Positions 1 through 6,711 of a stretch of DNA of 7,913 bases are shown one piece after another (positions within the stretch are counted from its first letter, which is position 1; each line of letters starts with the position of its first letter). The translations under genes were made by a program, and so were the position numbers. The notes beneath the pieces are model-generated. The model searched no databases, was not told the DNA's origin, and worked only from the letters and a program-made list of their open reading frames with translations. Where the stretch lies: positions 1 through 7,913 of the forward strand of contig JAIRRR010000295.1 in the NCBI GenBank assembly GCA_031255875.1, written 5' to 3'. Source of the DNA: Treponema sp. (GTDB taxonomy: Bacteria > Spirochaetota > Spirochaetia > Treponematales > Breznakiellaceae).

Positions 1-36
1 TGGCGGCGATGCCGCCGCCCATAGAGGAGTTATAGC
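1..36 (+). promoter_or_regulatory. dnaK leader with ribosome site and small inverted repeat
   Basis: AGAGGAG at 23-29 is the dnaK ribosome site. Before it, GGCGGC (2-7) and GCCGCC (11-16) form a 6-base inverted repeat with a 3-base loop. Too little upstream sequence is present to tell whether positions 1-35 also hold the end of another gene. One frame is open to a TAG at 33-35, one base before dnaK, which would fit an overlapping or abutting upstream cistron such as grpE, but ten codons cannot identify it. Confidence 0.5.
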
Positions 37-1998
37 ATGGGAAAGATAATCGGCATTGACCTGGGAACTACAAATTCATGCGTGGCCGTTTTCGAGGGGG
101 GCGAGCCGGTGGTTATCCAGAATTCCGAAGGCGGGCGCACGACCCCTTCTATTGTGGGATTCACCAGCAAGGGCGACCGGGTGGCGGGCCAGCCCGCGAA
201 AAACCAGATGATCACCAACCCGGAGAATACGGTTTACTCGATTAAGCGGTTCATGGGTCGCAGCTATTCCGAGGTGGGGGCTGAGATGAAGCGGGTCCCC
301 TACCATGTGACGGAACAGGCTAACGACGTGCGGGTGGACATTGCGGGGAAGAAGTACTCGCCGCAGGAGATTTCCGCCTTTATTTTGCAGAAGATGAAGC
401 AGACGGCCGAGGACTACCTGGGCGAGACGGTTACCGACGCGGTGATTACCGTGCCGGCCTATTTTAACGACGCCCAGCGGCAGGCTACCAAGGACGCGGG
501 GAAGATCGCCGGCCTTGAGGTGAAGCGTATCATCAACGAGCCGACTGCGGCGTCCCTGGCCTTCGGGTTCAACAAGGACCAGAAAAAGGACAGGACTATT
601 GCCGTCTACGATCTGGGGGGCGGCACTTTTGATATTTCGATCCTGGAGCTGGGCGACGGCGTTTTCGAGGTGAAATCTACCAACGGCGATACCCACCTGG
701 GGGGCGACGACTTTGACCTTAAGATCCTGGAATGGCTTATCCAGGAATTCAGGCAGGACACGGGGATAGACCTGGGCCAGGACCGCATGGCCTTGCAGCG
801 CCTGCGGGAGGCGTCCGAAAAGGCGAAGATCGAGCTTTCGGCGATGCAGACCACGGAGATCAACCTGCCCTTTATCACTGCGGACCAGAGCGGGCCGAAG
901 CACTTGCAGAAGGGCCTGACCAGGGCGAAGTTCGAGCAGATGGTCCAGGACCTGCTGGAACGTTCCAAAGAACCCTGCCGGAAGGCGCTGGCCGACGCGG
1001 GCATACCGGCGGAACAGATTGACGAGGTTATCCTGGTGGGCGGCTCTACCCGCATCCCGGCGGTACAGCAGATTGTCAAGGATCTGTTCAAGAAGGAGCC
1101 GAACAGGGGGGTGAACCCCGACGAGGCGGTGGCTATCGGCGCGGCGATACAGGGCGGCATTCTGGGGAACGAGGTCAAGGATGTGCTCCTGCTGGACGTG
1201 ACGCCCCTTTCCCTGGGCATAGAGACCCTGGGCGGCGTGATGACCAAGCTGATCCCGCGCAACACGACTATCCCCACCAAGAAGAGCCAGGTGTTCTCCA
1301 CCGCCGCCGACGGCCAGACTGCGGTTTCCATCCAGGTCCTCCAGGGCGAGCGGGAAATGGCGAACCAGAACCGCACCCTGGGCCGGTTCGACCTGGTGGG
1401 CATTCCCCCCGCGCCGCGCGGGGTGCCCCAGATCGAGGTGACCTTCGACATCGACGCGAACGGCATTGTCCACGTATCCGCCAAGGACCTGGGCACGGGC
1501 AAGGAGCAGAAGATACGCATCGAAAGCTCCAGCGGGCTTTCGGAAACCGACATAGAGCGGATGGTGAAGGAGGCGGAGATCCACGCCGAAGAGGACAAGC
1601 GCGAGAAAGAGAAGGCCGAAGCCCGCAACGAGGCGGACACCATGATATACAGCACCGAAAAGAACATCAAGGATCTGGGCGACAAGGTAAGCGCCGACGA
1701 CAAGGCCAAGGCCGAGGAAGCTGTCGCGGATCTCAAGCGCGCCCTTGAAGGCGGCGATGTCCAGGCCATTAAGGACAAGACCGAGGCCCTGAAACAGGCG
1801 TCCTACAAAATAGCCGAGGAAATCTACAAACAGCAGGCCGCGCAGCAGGGGGGGCCGGGCGGTCCCGGAGGCGCGGGCCCGGAGGCGGGCGGCTTCGGGG
1901 GCGGCGGGCCGGACACGGGGCCCGGCGCGGGCGGCGATGGTAATACGAAGAACGCCGAGGATGTGGACTACGAAGTGGTGGACGACGACAAGAAATAA
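37..1998 (+). CDS. dnaK: Chaperone protein DnaK (Hsp70)
   Basis: Cytoplasmic ATP-dependent Hsp70 chaperone of 653 residues, a little longer than E. coli DnaK (638). The ATPase domain shows the first phosphate loop ([11 protein letters not shown], about residues 5-15), Lys70 in SIKRFMGR, the second phosphate loop DLGGGTFD (192-199, with Thr197 at the usual autophosphorylation site) and the adenosine motif VGGSTRIP (334-341). The interdomain linker DVLLLD is at 382-387, followed by a substrate-binding domain starting [12 protein letters not shown] and a helical lid to about 600. The tail is Gly/Pro-rich (about 605-635) and ends in acidic [11 protein letters not shown], matching the conserved EEVD-like bacterial tail. 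The ATG start has AGAGGAG at 23-29, seven bases upstream. dnaJ follows after 17 bases, so the two are probably co-transcribed. The insert near residues 75-100 marks the Gram-negative-type family. Identity is certain; the spirochaete assignment is inference. Confidence 0.99.
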   Translation: MGKIIGIDLGTTNSCVAVFEGGEPVVIQNSEGGRTTPSIVGFTSKGDRVAGQPAKNQMITNPENTVYSIKRFMGRSYSEVGAEMKRVPYHVTEQANDVRVDIAGKKYSPQEISAFILQKMKQTAEDYLGETVTDAVITVPAYFNDAQRQATKDAGKIAGLEVKRIINEPTAASLAFGFNKDQKKDRTIAVYDLGGGTFDISILELGDGVFEVKSTNGDTHLGGDDFDLKILEWLIQEFRQDTGIDLGQDRMALQRLREASEKAKIELSAMQTTEINLPFITADQSGPKHLQKGLTRAKFEQMVQDLLERSKEPCRKALADAGIPAEQIDEVILVGGSTRIPAVQQIVKDLFKKEPNRGVNPDEAVAIGAAIQGGILGNEVKDVLLLDVTPLSLGIETLGGVMTKLIPRNTTIPTKKSQVFSTAADGQTAVSIQVLQGEREMANQNRTLGRFDLVGIPPAPRGVPQIEVTFDIDANGIVHVSAKDLGTGKEQKIRIESSSGLSETDIERMVKEAEIHAEEDKREKEKAEARNEADTMIYSTEKNIKDLGDKVSADDKAKAEEAVADLKRALEGGDVQAIKDKTEALKQASYKIAEEIYKQQAAQQGGPGGPGGAGPEAGGFGGGGPDTGPGAGGDGNTKNAEDVDYEVVDDDKK

Positions 1999-2015
1999 TC
2001 GCGGCGGGTGGTATT

Positions 2016-3143
2016 GTGGCAAAACGGGACTATTACGAGGTCCTGGGGGTGCAGAAAAACGCCTCCAAGGATGACATAAAAAAAGCTTATCGCAAACTTG
2101 CCATCCAGTATCACCCGGACAAGAACCCCGGGAACAGGGAAGCGGAAGACAAATTCAAGGAAGCCACGGAGGCCTACGAGATTCTTTCCGACGACCAGAA
2201 GAAGTCCGCCTACGATCAGTTCGGCTTCGCGGGGGTCGAGGGGATGAACAGCGGGGGCCACGACTGGAGCGCCTTCCGGGGTTTCGAGGATATTTTCGGC
2301 GGCGGCGACTTTGGCAGCATTTTCGACACGATTTTCGGCGGCGGCTTTGGCGGCGGGGGGCGCTCGGGCCGCTCCGGGGGGCCGCGTTCCGGGGCCAATC
2401 TCCGTTACGACATTGAAATTCCCTTTAAGGACGCGGTGTTCGGCACAAAGGTGGAGATCCAGTACTCCCGGAACGAAACCTGCCACGCCTGCGGCGGGAG
2501 CGGGGCGGCCGCCGGCTCGGAAAAAAAGGTCTGCCCCACCTGCCGGGGCTCGGGCCAGGTCCGGCACAGCCAGGGGTTTTTCTCGGTGGCCACCACCTGC
2601 CATACCTGCGGGGGCGAGGGCTACATTATCGAGCAGCCCTGCAAGGAATGCGGCGGGTCCGGCACCCAGAAAAAACGGCAGAAGATTATGGTGACGATCC
2701 CGCCGGGCATGGAAAACGGGCGGCGGGTGAGCATACCCCGCCAGGGGGACGCGGGCCCCAACGGGGGGCCTCCGGGGGACCTGTTTGTATTTATCCGGGT
2801 AAAGCCCCACGAGCATTTCGAGCGCCAGAACCTCGATCTGTACTGCGCGGTGCCTGTCTCGATAAGCCAGGCGGCGCTGGGGGCGGAGATCCGCGTTTCC
2901 ACCCTGGACGGGAAAGCTATCAAGGTAAGAATCCCCGCCGGGATCCAGGGCGGCAAGATGATCCGTATCAGGAACGAGGGGGTTCCCTCGGGCGGGCGCA
3001 GGGGGGATCTTTACATCAAACTTATCGTGAAAATTCCGGAAAGGCTTTCAAAACGGGGCAGGGAGCTGCTGGAAGAGCTTTCCAATATCGAGGGGGAAAA
3101 CGATTCCCCCAGGCCCATTCCCCTGGCGGACCTGGCCGACTGA
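2016..3143 (+). CDS. dnaJ: Chaperone protein DnaJ (Hsp40)
   Basis: Class I J-protein of 375 residues, the usual length (E. coli 376). It delivers unfolded substrates to DnaK and stimulates its ATPase. The J domain is at about 1-70 with the essential HPD at 33-35. A Gly/Phe-rich linker follows (about 75-130, [20 protein letters not shown]). Four CxxCxGxG zinc repeats lie at 156-163 (CHACGGSG), 173-180 (CPTCRGSG), 195-202 (CHTCGGEG) and 209-216 (CKECGGSG), and hold two zinc ions. The C-terminal substrate-binding and dimerisation domain follows. The start is GTG at 2016, because the family's [12 protein letters not shown] begins exactly there. The ribosome site is weak (GGGTGG at 2006-2011, spacer of four), unlike the strong site of dnaK 17 bases upstream. 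This suggests lower DnaJ output or coupling to dnaK translation (inference). It is the last gene before the convergent arg operon. Confidence 0.98.
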   Translation: MAKRDYYEVLGVQKNASKDDIKKAYRKLAIQYHPDKNPGNREAEDKFKEATEAYEILSDDQKKSAYDQFGFAGVEGMNSGGHDWSAFRGFEDIFGGGDFGSIFDTIFGGGFGGGGRSGRSGGPRSGANLRYDIEIPFKDAVFGTKVEIQYSRNETCHACGGSGAAAGSEKKVCPTCRGSGQVRHSQGFFSVATTCHTCGGEGYIIEQPCKECGGSGTQKKRQKIMVTIPPGMENGRRVSIPRQGDAGPNGGPPGDLFVFIRVKPHEHFERQNLDLYCAVPVSISQAALGAEIRVSTLDGKAIKVRIPAGIQGGKMIRIRNEGVPSGGRRGDLYIKLIVKIPERLSKRGRELLEELSNIEGENDSPRPIPLADLAD

Positions 3144-3213
3144 CGGCCCGCGCCGCAAACCGCGCAAGCCGCCGGGCCGGGTTTCCGGGCAGGGGCCCTT
3201 CCGTACAGAAAAC
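3144..3213. terminator. Convergent gap dnaJ/argD with GC inverted repeat
   Basis: These 70 bases separate the stop codons of dnaJ (+) and argD (-), so both transcripts must end here or run into each other. A perfect 7-base inverted repeat, CGGCCCG (3144-3150) with CGGGCCG (3173-3179), starts directly after the dnaJ stop and encloses a 22-base loop. Shorter self-complementary pieces follow (CCGG around 3177-3188, GGGCCC at 3193-3198). No run of T longer than three or four follows on either strand, so it is not a textbook intrinsic terminator. A Rho-dependent or mixed end is possible. The inverted repeat is seen; the terminator role is inferred from position. Confidence 0.35.
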
Positions 3214-4374
3214 CTACAAAACCCCGCGCAGTATCTCAAGGCCCCGCTCTATTTCCGCGTCGCTTATGGTATAGGGCGGGAGGAGGCGTAGGGTGTTCGG
3301 CCCGGCGGACAGCACCAGCAGCCCCGCCTCCAGCGCTTTTTCAAGCGCGGGGCCGGCCTCGCCCTCGATATCTATGCCCGCCATAAGGCCCAGGCCCCGG
3401 ACTTCCTTTACCCTGGGATGCTTCCAGGCCCTGACGGCGGAAAGAAGCATCTCCCCCTTCCGGGAAATTTCCGCGAGGAAGGCGGGCTCGTCCACTGTTT
3501 CCAGCACCGCGAGGCCCGCCGCCGCCGCGAGGGGGTTGCCGCCGAAGGTTGAGCCGTGGTCCCCGGCTTCGAGGGTGCCCGCCGCCTTCCCGCCGGCAAG
3601 GAACGCGCCTATGGGGACGCCCCCGGCGAGGCCCTTGGCCAGGGTCACTACGTCGGGCTTTACGCCGTAATGCTCGCAGGCGAGGAACGCGCCGGTCCTG
3701 CCCGTGCCGCACTGAATCTCGTCAAACATGAGGAGTATGTCCCTTTCGGCGCAGAGCCTCGCCGCCTCCGCGATAAATTCCGGGCTCTGGGGGACAATGC
3801 CGCTCTCGCCCTGGACCGCCTCCAGGAGCAGGCCTGCGGTCTGGCTTTTGTCCAGAGCCCGGTCCAGCGCCCGGATGTCGCCGCCCGGGATAAAGGCGAA
3901 GCCCTCGGTAAACGGGCCGAAATCCTTGTGGAACTTTTCCTGCCCGGTGGCGGAAAGGGTGGTGATGGTCCTGCCGTGGAAGCTCCCCTTGAGCGTTACG
4001 ATCCGGTGCCTGCCCGGGCCGTACTTTTTAAGCGAATACTTCCGGGCGAGCTTTACCGCGCCTTCGTTGGCCTCCGCCCCGGAGTTCGCCAGGAACAGTT
4101 TTTCCATGCCGGCGCGGGAACAGGCGGCTATCAGCCTTTCCGCGAACCGGGCGGCGGTGTCGCTCTGGTAGTAGTTGCAGACGTGGATGAGTTTCGCGGC
4201 CTGTTCCCGCAGGGCCCGGACCAGGGCCGGGTGGTTGTGGCCCAGGCTGTTTACGGCAATGCCGGAGCCGAAGTCCAGGTACTTTTTCCCCCCGGCGTCC
4301 CAGAGCCAGGCCCCCTCGCCCCGCGCGAAAGTTACCGGCAGCCGGTGGTAGGTGTTCATAAAAGGGCTGTCCAT
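3214..4374 (-). CDS. argD: Acetylornithine aminotransferase ArgD
   Basis: PLP-dependent class III aminotransferase of 386 residues, slightly shorter than most ArgD (about 390-405) but complete. It makes N-acetylornithine from N-acetylglutamate semialdehyde with glutamate as amino donor. Visible motifs are SGAEAN (98-103, cofactor phosphate contact), SFHGRT in the cofactor-stacking loop, FDEIQCGTGRTG with Asp218 facing the PLP ring nitrogen, TLAKGLAGGVPIGAF with Lys247 as the Schiff-base lysine, and GSTFGGNP with Thr276 contacting phosphate across the dimer. The ATG at 4374 has GGAGGA at 4381-4386, six bases upstream. It is the last gene of the argCJBD run, 45 bases after argB. The fold is shared with ornithine, GABA and succinylornithine aminotransferases; the three neighbouring arg genes decide for ArgD. 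In many bacteria this enzyme also serves as the diaminopimelate-pathway aminotransferase, which sequence alone cannot exclude. Confidence 0.95.
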   Translation of the reverse strand: MDSPFMNTYHRLPVTFARGEGAWLWDAGGKKYLDFGSGIAVNSLGHNHPALVRALREQAAKLIHVCNYYQSDTAARFAERLIAACSRAGMEKLFLANSGAEANEGAVKLARKYSLKKYGPGRHRIVTLKGSFHGRTITTLSATGQEKFHKDFGPFTEGFAFIPGGDIRALDRALDKSQTAGLLLEAVQGESGIVPQSPEFIAEAARLCAERDILLMFDEIQCGTGRTGAFLACEHYGVKPDVVTLAKGLAGGVPIGAFLAGGKAAGTLEAGDHGSTFGGNPLAAAAGLAVLETVDEPAFLAEISRKGEMLLSAVRAWKHPRVKEVRGLGLMAGIDIEGEAGPALEKALEAGLLVLSAGPNTLRLLPPYTISDAEIERGLEILRGVL

Positions 4375-4419
4375 TGCATTTCCTCCAAAAAATTTCCCAT
4401 ATTCCCCGCAAGGCAGATG

Positions 4420-5298
4420 CTATTCGATCATCGTCCCTATGCCCTCGTCGGTGAACAGTTCGATAAGGAGGGCGTGGGGCAGGCGGCCGTCGATAATATG
4501 GGCGCGTTTGACCCCGCCGTCAATGGCAAAGGCGCAGCAGTCGGCCTTGGGGAGCATCCCCTTTGTTATCACGCCATCCGTTTTAAGCCGGTCCAGGTCC
4601 GGCCTGGGGATAACCCGGACAAGCGATTCCGGGTCGTCCACGTCCCGCAGTATGCCCCGGACATCGGTCATGAGCAGCAGCTTTTCCGCGCCCAGGGCTA
4701 CGGCGATCTTCGCGGCGGCGGTGTCGGCGTTTATGTTGAGGGACTTGCCCTCGTCCCCGCCCAGGCCCAGGGCCACCGGGGAAATTACCGGGATGACCGA
4801 GGAATCGAGCAGGGTGTTGAGCAGCGAGGCCTCCACGTACTCGATTTCGCCGACCAGCCCCAGGTCCTCGCCGCGCGGCCTGAGCCGCCGCGCCCTGAGA
4901 AGGCCGCCGTCAATGCCGCACAGGCCCATGGCCCGGCCGCCGCCCGCCTGAATCATGGCGGTGATTTCCTTGTTTACCCGGCCGCAGAGCACCATTTGCA
5001 CTATTTCCATGGTTTCTTCGTCGGTATAGCGGAGCCCCTGCACGAAACGGCTCCCCTTTCCCAGCGCCCTGAGCATGACATCGATTTCGGGCCCGCCCCC
5101 GTGTACCATCGCCACCCGTATTCCCACGAGGGAAAGCAGTATCACGTCGCGGATCACCGCCTCTTTCAGGCTGCTGTTGATCATGGCGTTACCGCCGTAT
5201 TTGACTACAATTGTTTTTCCCTGGAACCTCTGGATATAGGGCAGGGCCCTGGTGAGTATTTCTACCAGATCCGTGTTGCTTGCTGCCGTGTCTTTCAC
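4420..5298 (-). CDS. argB: Acetylglutamate kinase ArgB, arginine-sensitive type
   Basis: Amino-acid kinase family enzyme that phosphorylates N-acetylglutamate with ATP, the first committed step of the cyclic arginine pathway. It has 292 residues from the GTG start at 5298. Motifs are VVKYGGNAM (Lys33, ATP phosphate), VHGGGPEI (65-72), GLRYTD (Arg90, substrate), the central NINADTAAAKIAVALGAEKL segment and TDGVITKGMLPK (Lys246). The N-terminal helix LVEILTRALPYIQRF and the C-terminal AHIIDGRLPHALLIELFTDEG are, from family knowledge, the marks of hexameric arginine-inhibited kinases and are absent from the short E. coli type. I therefore infer feedback inhibition by arginine. The GTG start is preferred because AGAGGAG (5303-5309) precedes it by four bases and fits entirely in the 11-base gap after argJ. 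An in-frame ATG at 5367 would add 23 unconserved residues and overlap the argJ end. Confidence 0.97.
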   Translation of the reverse strand: MKDTAASNTDLVEILTRALPYIQRFQGKTIVVKYGGNAMINSSLKEAVIRDVILLSLVGIRVAMVHGGGPEIDVMLRALGKGSRFVQGLRYTDEETMEIVQMVLCGRVNKEITAMIQAGGGRAMGLCGIDGGLLRARRLRPRGEDLGLVGEIEYVEASLLNTLLDSSVIPVISPVALGLGGDEGKSLNINADTAAAKIAVALGAEKLLLMTDVRGILRDVDDPESLVRVIPRPDLDRLKTDGVITKGMLPKADCCAFAIDGGVKRAHIIDGRLPHALLIELFTDEGIGTMIE

Positions 5299-5309
5299 TG
5301 TACTCCTCT
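5299..5309 (-). promoter_or_regulatory. Ribosome binding site that fixes the argB start
   Basis: Read on the - strand, AGAGGAG (5309 down to 5303) lies four bases before GTG at 5298 and directly after the argJ stop TAG (5312-5310). This excludes the longer in-frame reading from ATG at 5367. The very short spacing also suggests that ribosomes finishing argJ may restart on argB. Confidence 0.8.
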
Positions 5310-6551
5310 CTAGCTGCGGTAGTCCCCGTTTATTCTGACATAGTCGCAGGTCAGATCGCAGCCCCATACGGACGCCGCGCCCGGCCCGCCTCCTTCAATA
5401 TCGGCCAATATTTCCACTTCCTCCTGGGAAAGTACGCGGGCTGCGTCTTCTTCGGAAAAAGGCGCCGGCCCGCCCTTTTCGCAGACCAGGACGGTTCCGG
5501 CGGAGCTTGCAAAGCGCACCGATACCGCGCCCGGATCAAAGGGGACGCCGGCGTAACCCAGGGCGCAGAGCACCCGGCCCCAGTTGGCGTCAGCGCCGTA
5601 ACAGGCGGCCTTGACCAGGCTTGAGGAAGCCACGGATTTCGCGAGGGCTTCCGCCTCGTCCTCGCCGGCGGCGCCGCGCACCGTTACCGTCATGAGGCGG
5701 GAGGCGCCCTCCCCGTCCCGGGCCATGGCGCGGGCGAGCCTGACGCAGAGCGATTCCAGGGCGGAGGCAAAGGCTTCGTATGCTTCGCCGCCCGCCTCTA
5801 TCCGGGGATTACGCGCCTCGCCGTTGGCAAGGACCAGCACCGTGTCGTTGGTCGAGCTGTCGCCGTCAATGGTGAGCCTGTTGAACGAGCGGCGCACCGC
5901 CCGGCGCAGGGCCGCGTCCAGCATGCCCTGCTCTATGTCCGCGTCGGTGGTGATGAAGCCCAGCATGGTCGCCATGTTCGGGTGTATCATGCCCGATCCC
6001 TTGGCCATGGCCCCGATCCGCACGGGGACGCCGCCTATCCCGGCCTCCACCGCGCCGCCCTTCTTGCGGGTGTCCGTGGTCATGATCGCCTCCAGGGCCG
6101 CGTCATGCCCTTCCGCGCTGTCTTTCAGGGCGGCGAAGAGCCCGCCCATGCCCCGCTCTATCGCGCCGATGGGGAGCGGCACGCCGATGACGCCGGTGGA
6201 AGCCACGGCTACCTGGCCGGCGGGCACCGCGCTGCCCGGGGCGGAGAGTTGTTCCGCCGCCAGGGCTGCCATGCGCCGCGCCGCCCGAAGCCCCTCCTCG
6301 CCGGTGCAGGCGTTGGCGTTCCCGGAATTGGCGATGACGGCCCGCAGCGTCCCCGCCGCTATATGCTCCCTGCTGACCACTACGCTGGCCGCCTGCACCC
6401 GGTTCGTGGTAAACACCCCGGCCGCCGCGCAGGGCCTGTCCGACACGATGAGCGCCAGATCCCGCTTTTGCGAGGATTCCTTGATCCCGCAGCGGACGCC
6501 GCCGGCCTTAAAACCCCTGGGCGCGCACACGCCGCCCGATATATCCTTCAT
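5310..6551 (-). CDS. argJ: Glutamate N-acetyltransferase ArgJ (ornithine acetyltransferase)
   Basis: Ornithine acetyltransferase of 413 residues, normal for the family. It transfers acetyl from N-acetylornithine to glutamate, releasing ornithine and regenerating N-acetylglutamate. It belongs to the self-cleaving N-terminal nucleophile hydrolase group. Cleavage is expected between Ala194 and Thr195 in HPNMATMLGF, giving an alpha chain (1-194) and a beta chain whose new N-terminal Thr195 is the nucleophile. Also seen are ANSGNANACTG, the oxyanion-hole STGVIG with Thr119-Gly120, Lys184 in MAKGSGM, DGDSSTNDT, and the conserved end CDLTCDYVRINGDYRS. The ATG at 6551 has GGAG at 6559-6562, seven bases upstream, and AAGGAG slightly further up. 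It follows argC after an unusual 160-base gap and precedes argB by 11 bases. Whether it also uses acetyl-CoA (bifunctional type) cannot be read from sequence; no argA is in the window. Confidence 0.97.
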   Translation of the reverse strand: MKDISGGVCAPRGFKAGGVRCGIKESSQKRDLALIVSDRPCAAAGVFTTNRVQAASVVVSREHIAAGTLRAVIANSGNANACTGEEGLRAARRMAALAAEQLSAPGSAVPAGQVAVASTGVIGVPLPIGAIERGMGGLFAALKDSAEGHDAALEAIMTTDTRKKGGAVEAGIGGVPVRIGAMAKGSGMIHPNMATMLGFITTDADIEQGMLDAALRRAVRRSFNRLTIDGDSSTNDTVLVLANGEARNPRIEAGGEAYEAFASALESLCVRLARAMARDGEGASRLMTVTVRGAAGEDEAEALAKSVASSSLVKAACYGADANWGRVLCALGYAGVPFDPGAVSVRFASSAGTVLVCEKGGPAPFSEEDAARVLSQEEVEILADIEGGGPGAASVWGCDLTCDYVRINGDYRS

Positions 6552-6711
6552 CGATTCTCTCCGCTCCTTCTCAGTTTCCCGGAAAACGGCAGTTGCCTTT
6601 CCGGGGGGGTAGGCCGGGACCCTGGCCCGGCCGCAGGGGGGCCGGAAAACGGCCTTCCGCCGCAGGCGGGACCGCGCCGCCCGCCTTTTGGTAACAGGCC
6701 CCCCTTTCCGG
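6552..6711 (-). other. Non-coding argC-argJ gap with a row of hairpins
   Basis: This 160-base gap is far longer than the other gaps in the operon (11 and 45 bases). Read on the argC-argJ strand it has no ATG, GTG or TTG start, so no small gene is supported. It contains four successive inverted repeats: 6578-6605 (8-base outer stem CCCGGAAA/TTTCCGGG, then GGC/GCC closing an AGTT loop, with two unpaired bases), 6612-6632 (GGCCGGG/CCCGGCC, 7-base loop), 6640-6654 (GGCCG/CGGCC, 5-base loop) and 6657-6669 (CCGCC/GGCGG, 3-base loop). An alternative to the last is 6665-6685 (GGCGGG/CCCGCC). The 6578-6605 hairpin sits about 26 bases before the argJ start, just above its ribosome site. Plausible roles are mRNA processing, transcript stability or partial termination that sets the argC to argJBD ratio. 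The inverted repeats are seen; the role is inference. Confidence 0.7.
6579..6653. repeat. 12-base direct repeat CCGGAAAACGGC, two copies
   Basis: CCGGAAAACGGC occurs exactly at 6579-6590 and 6642-6653, 63 bases apart, both in the argC-argJ gap. Each copy forms the left arm or loop of a hairpin. The core TTTCCGG also appears inverted at 6598-6604 and near 6705-6711, next to the argC stop. The copies could come from duplication of a small palindromic unit. Confidence 0.75.

Noticed and set aside
1..35. C-terminal end of grpE
   Set aside because: One frame is open to TAG at 33-35, but about ten codons show no recognisable GrpE ending and other frames are equally possible.
1..36. CIRCE heat-shock operator before dnaK
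   Set aside because: No TTAGCACTC-N9-GAGTGCTAA pattern is present. If one exists it would lie further left, before hrcA or grpE.
1846..1941. G-quadruplex or tandem repeat in the dnaK 3' end
   Set aside because: The G-rich DNA encodes the Gly/Pro-rich tail normal for DnaK; spacing of G runs is irregular and no unit repeats exactly.
76..2022. 648-codon antisense frame opposite dnaK as a gene
   Set aside because: It is codon-aligned with dnaK, has no recognisable domain, and is explained by the absence of TTA, CTA and TCA codons in dnaK.
3556..5313. 585-codon + strand frame across argD and argB as a gene
   Set aside because: It mirrors two well-identified enzymes in the aligned antisense phase, crosses their gap, and has no domain of its own; the start follows directly after an argD TCA codon.
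5299..5367. ArgB N-terminal extension of 23 residues
   Set aside because: It would overlap the argJ coding end, has no ribosome site, and the residues do not resemble ArgB; GTG 5298 with AGAGGAG fits better.
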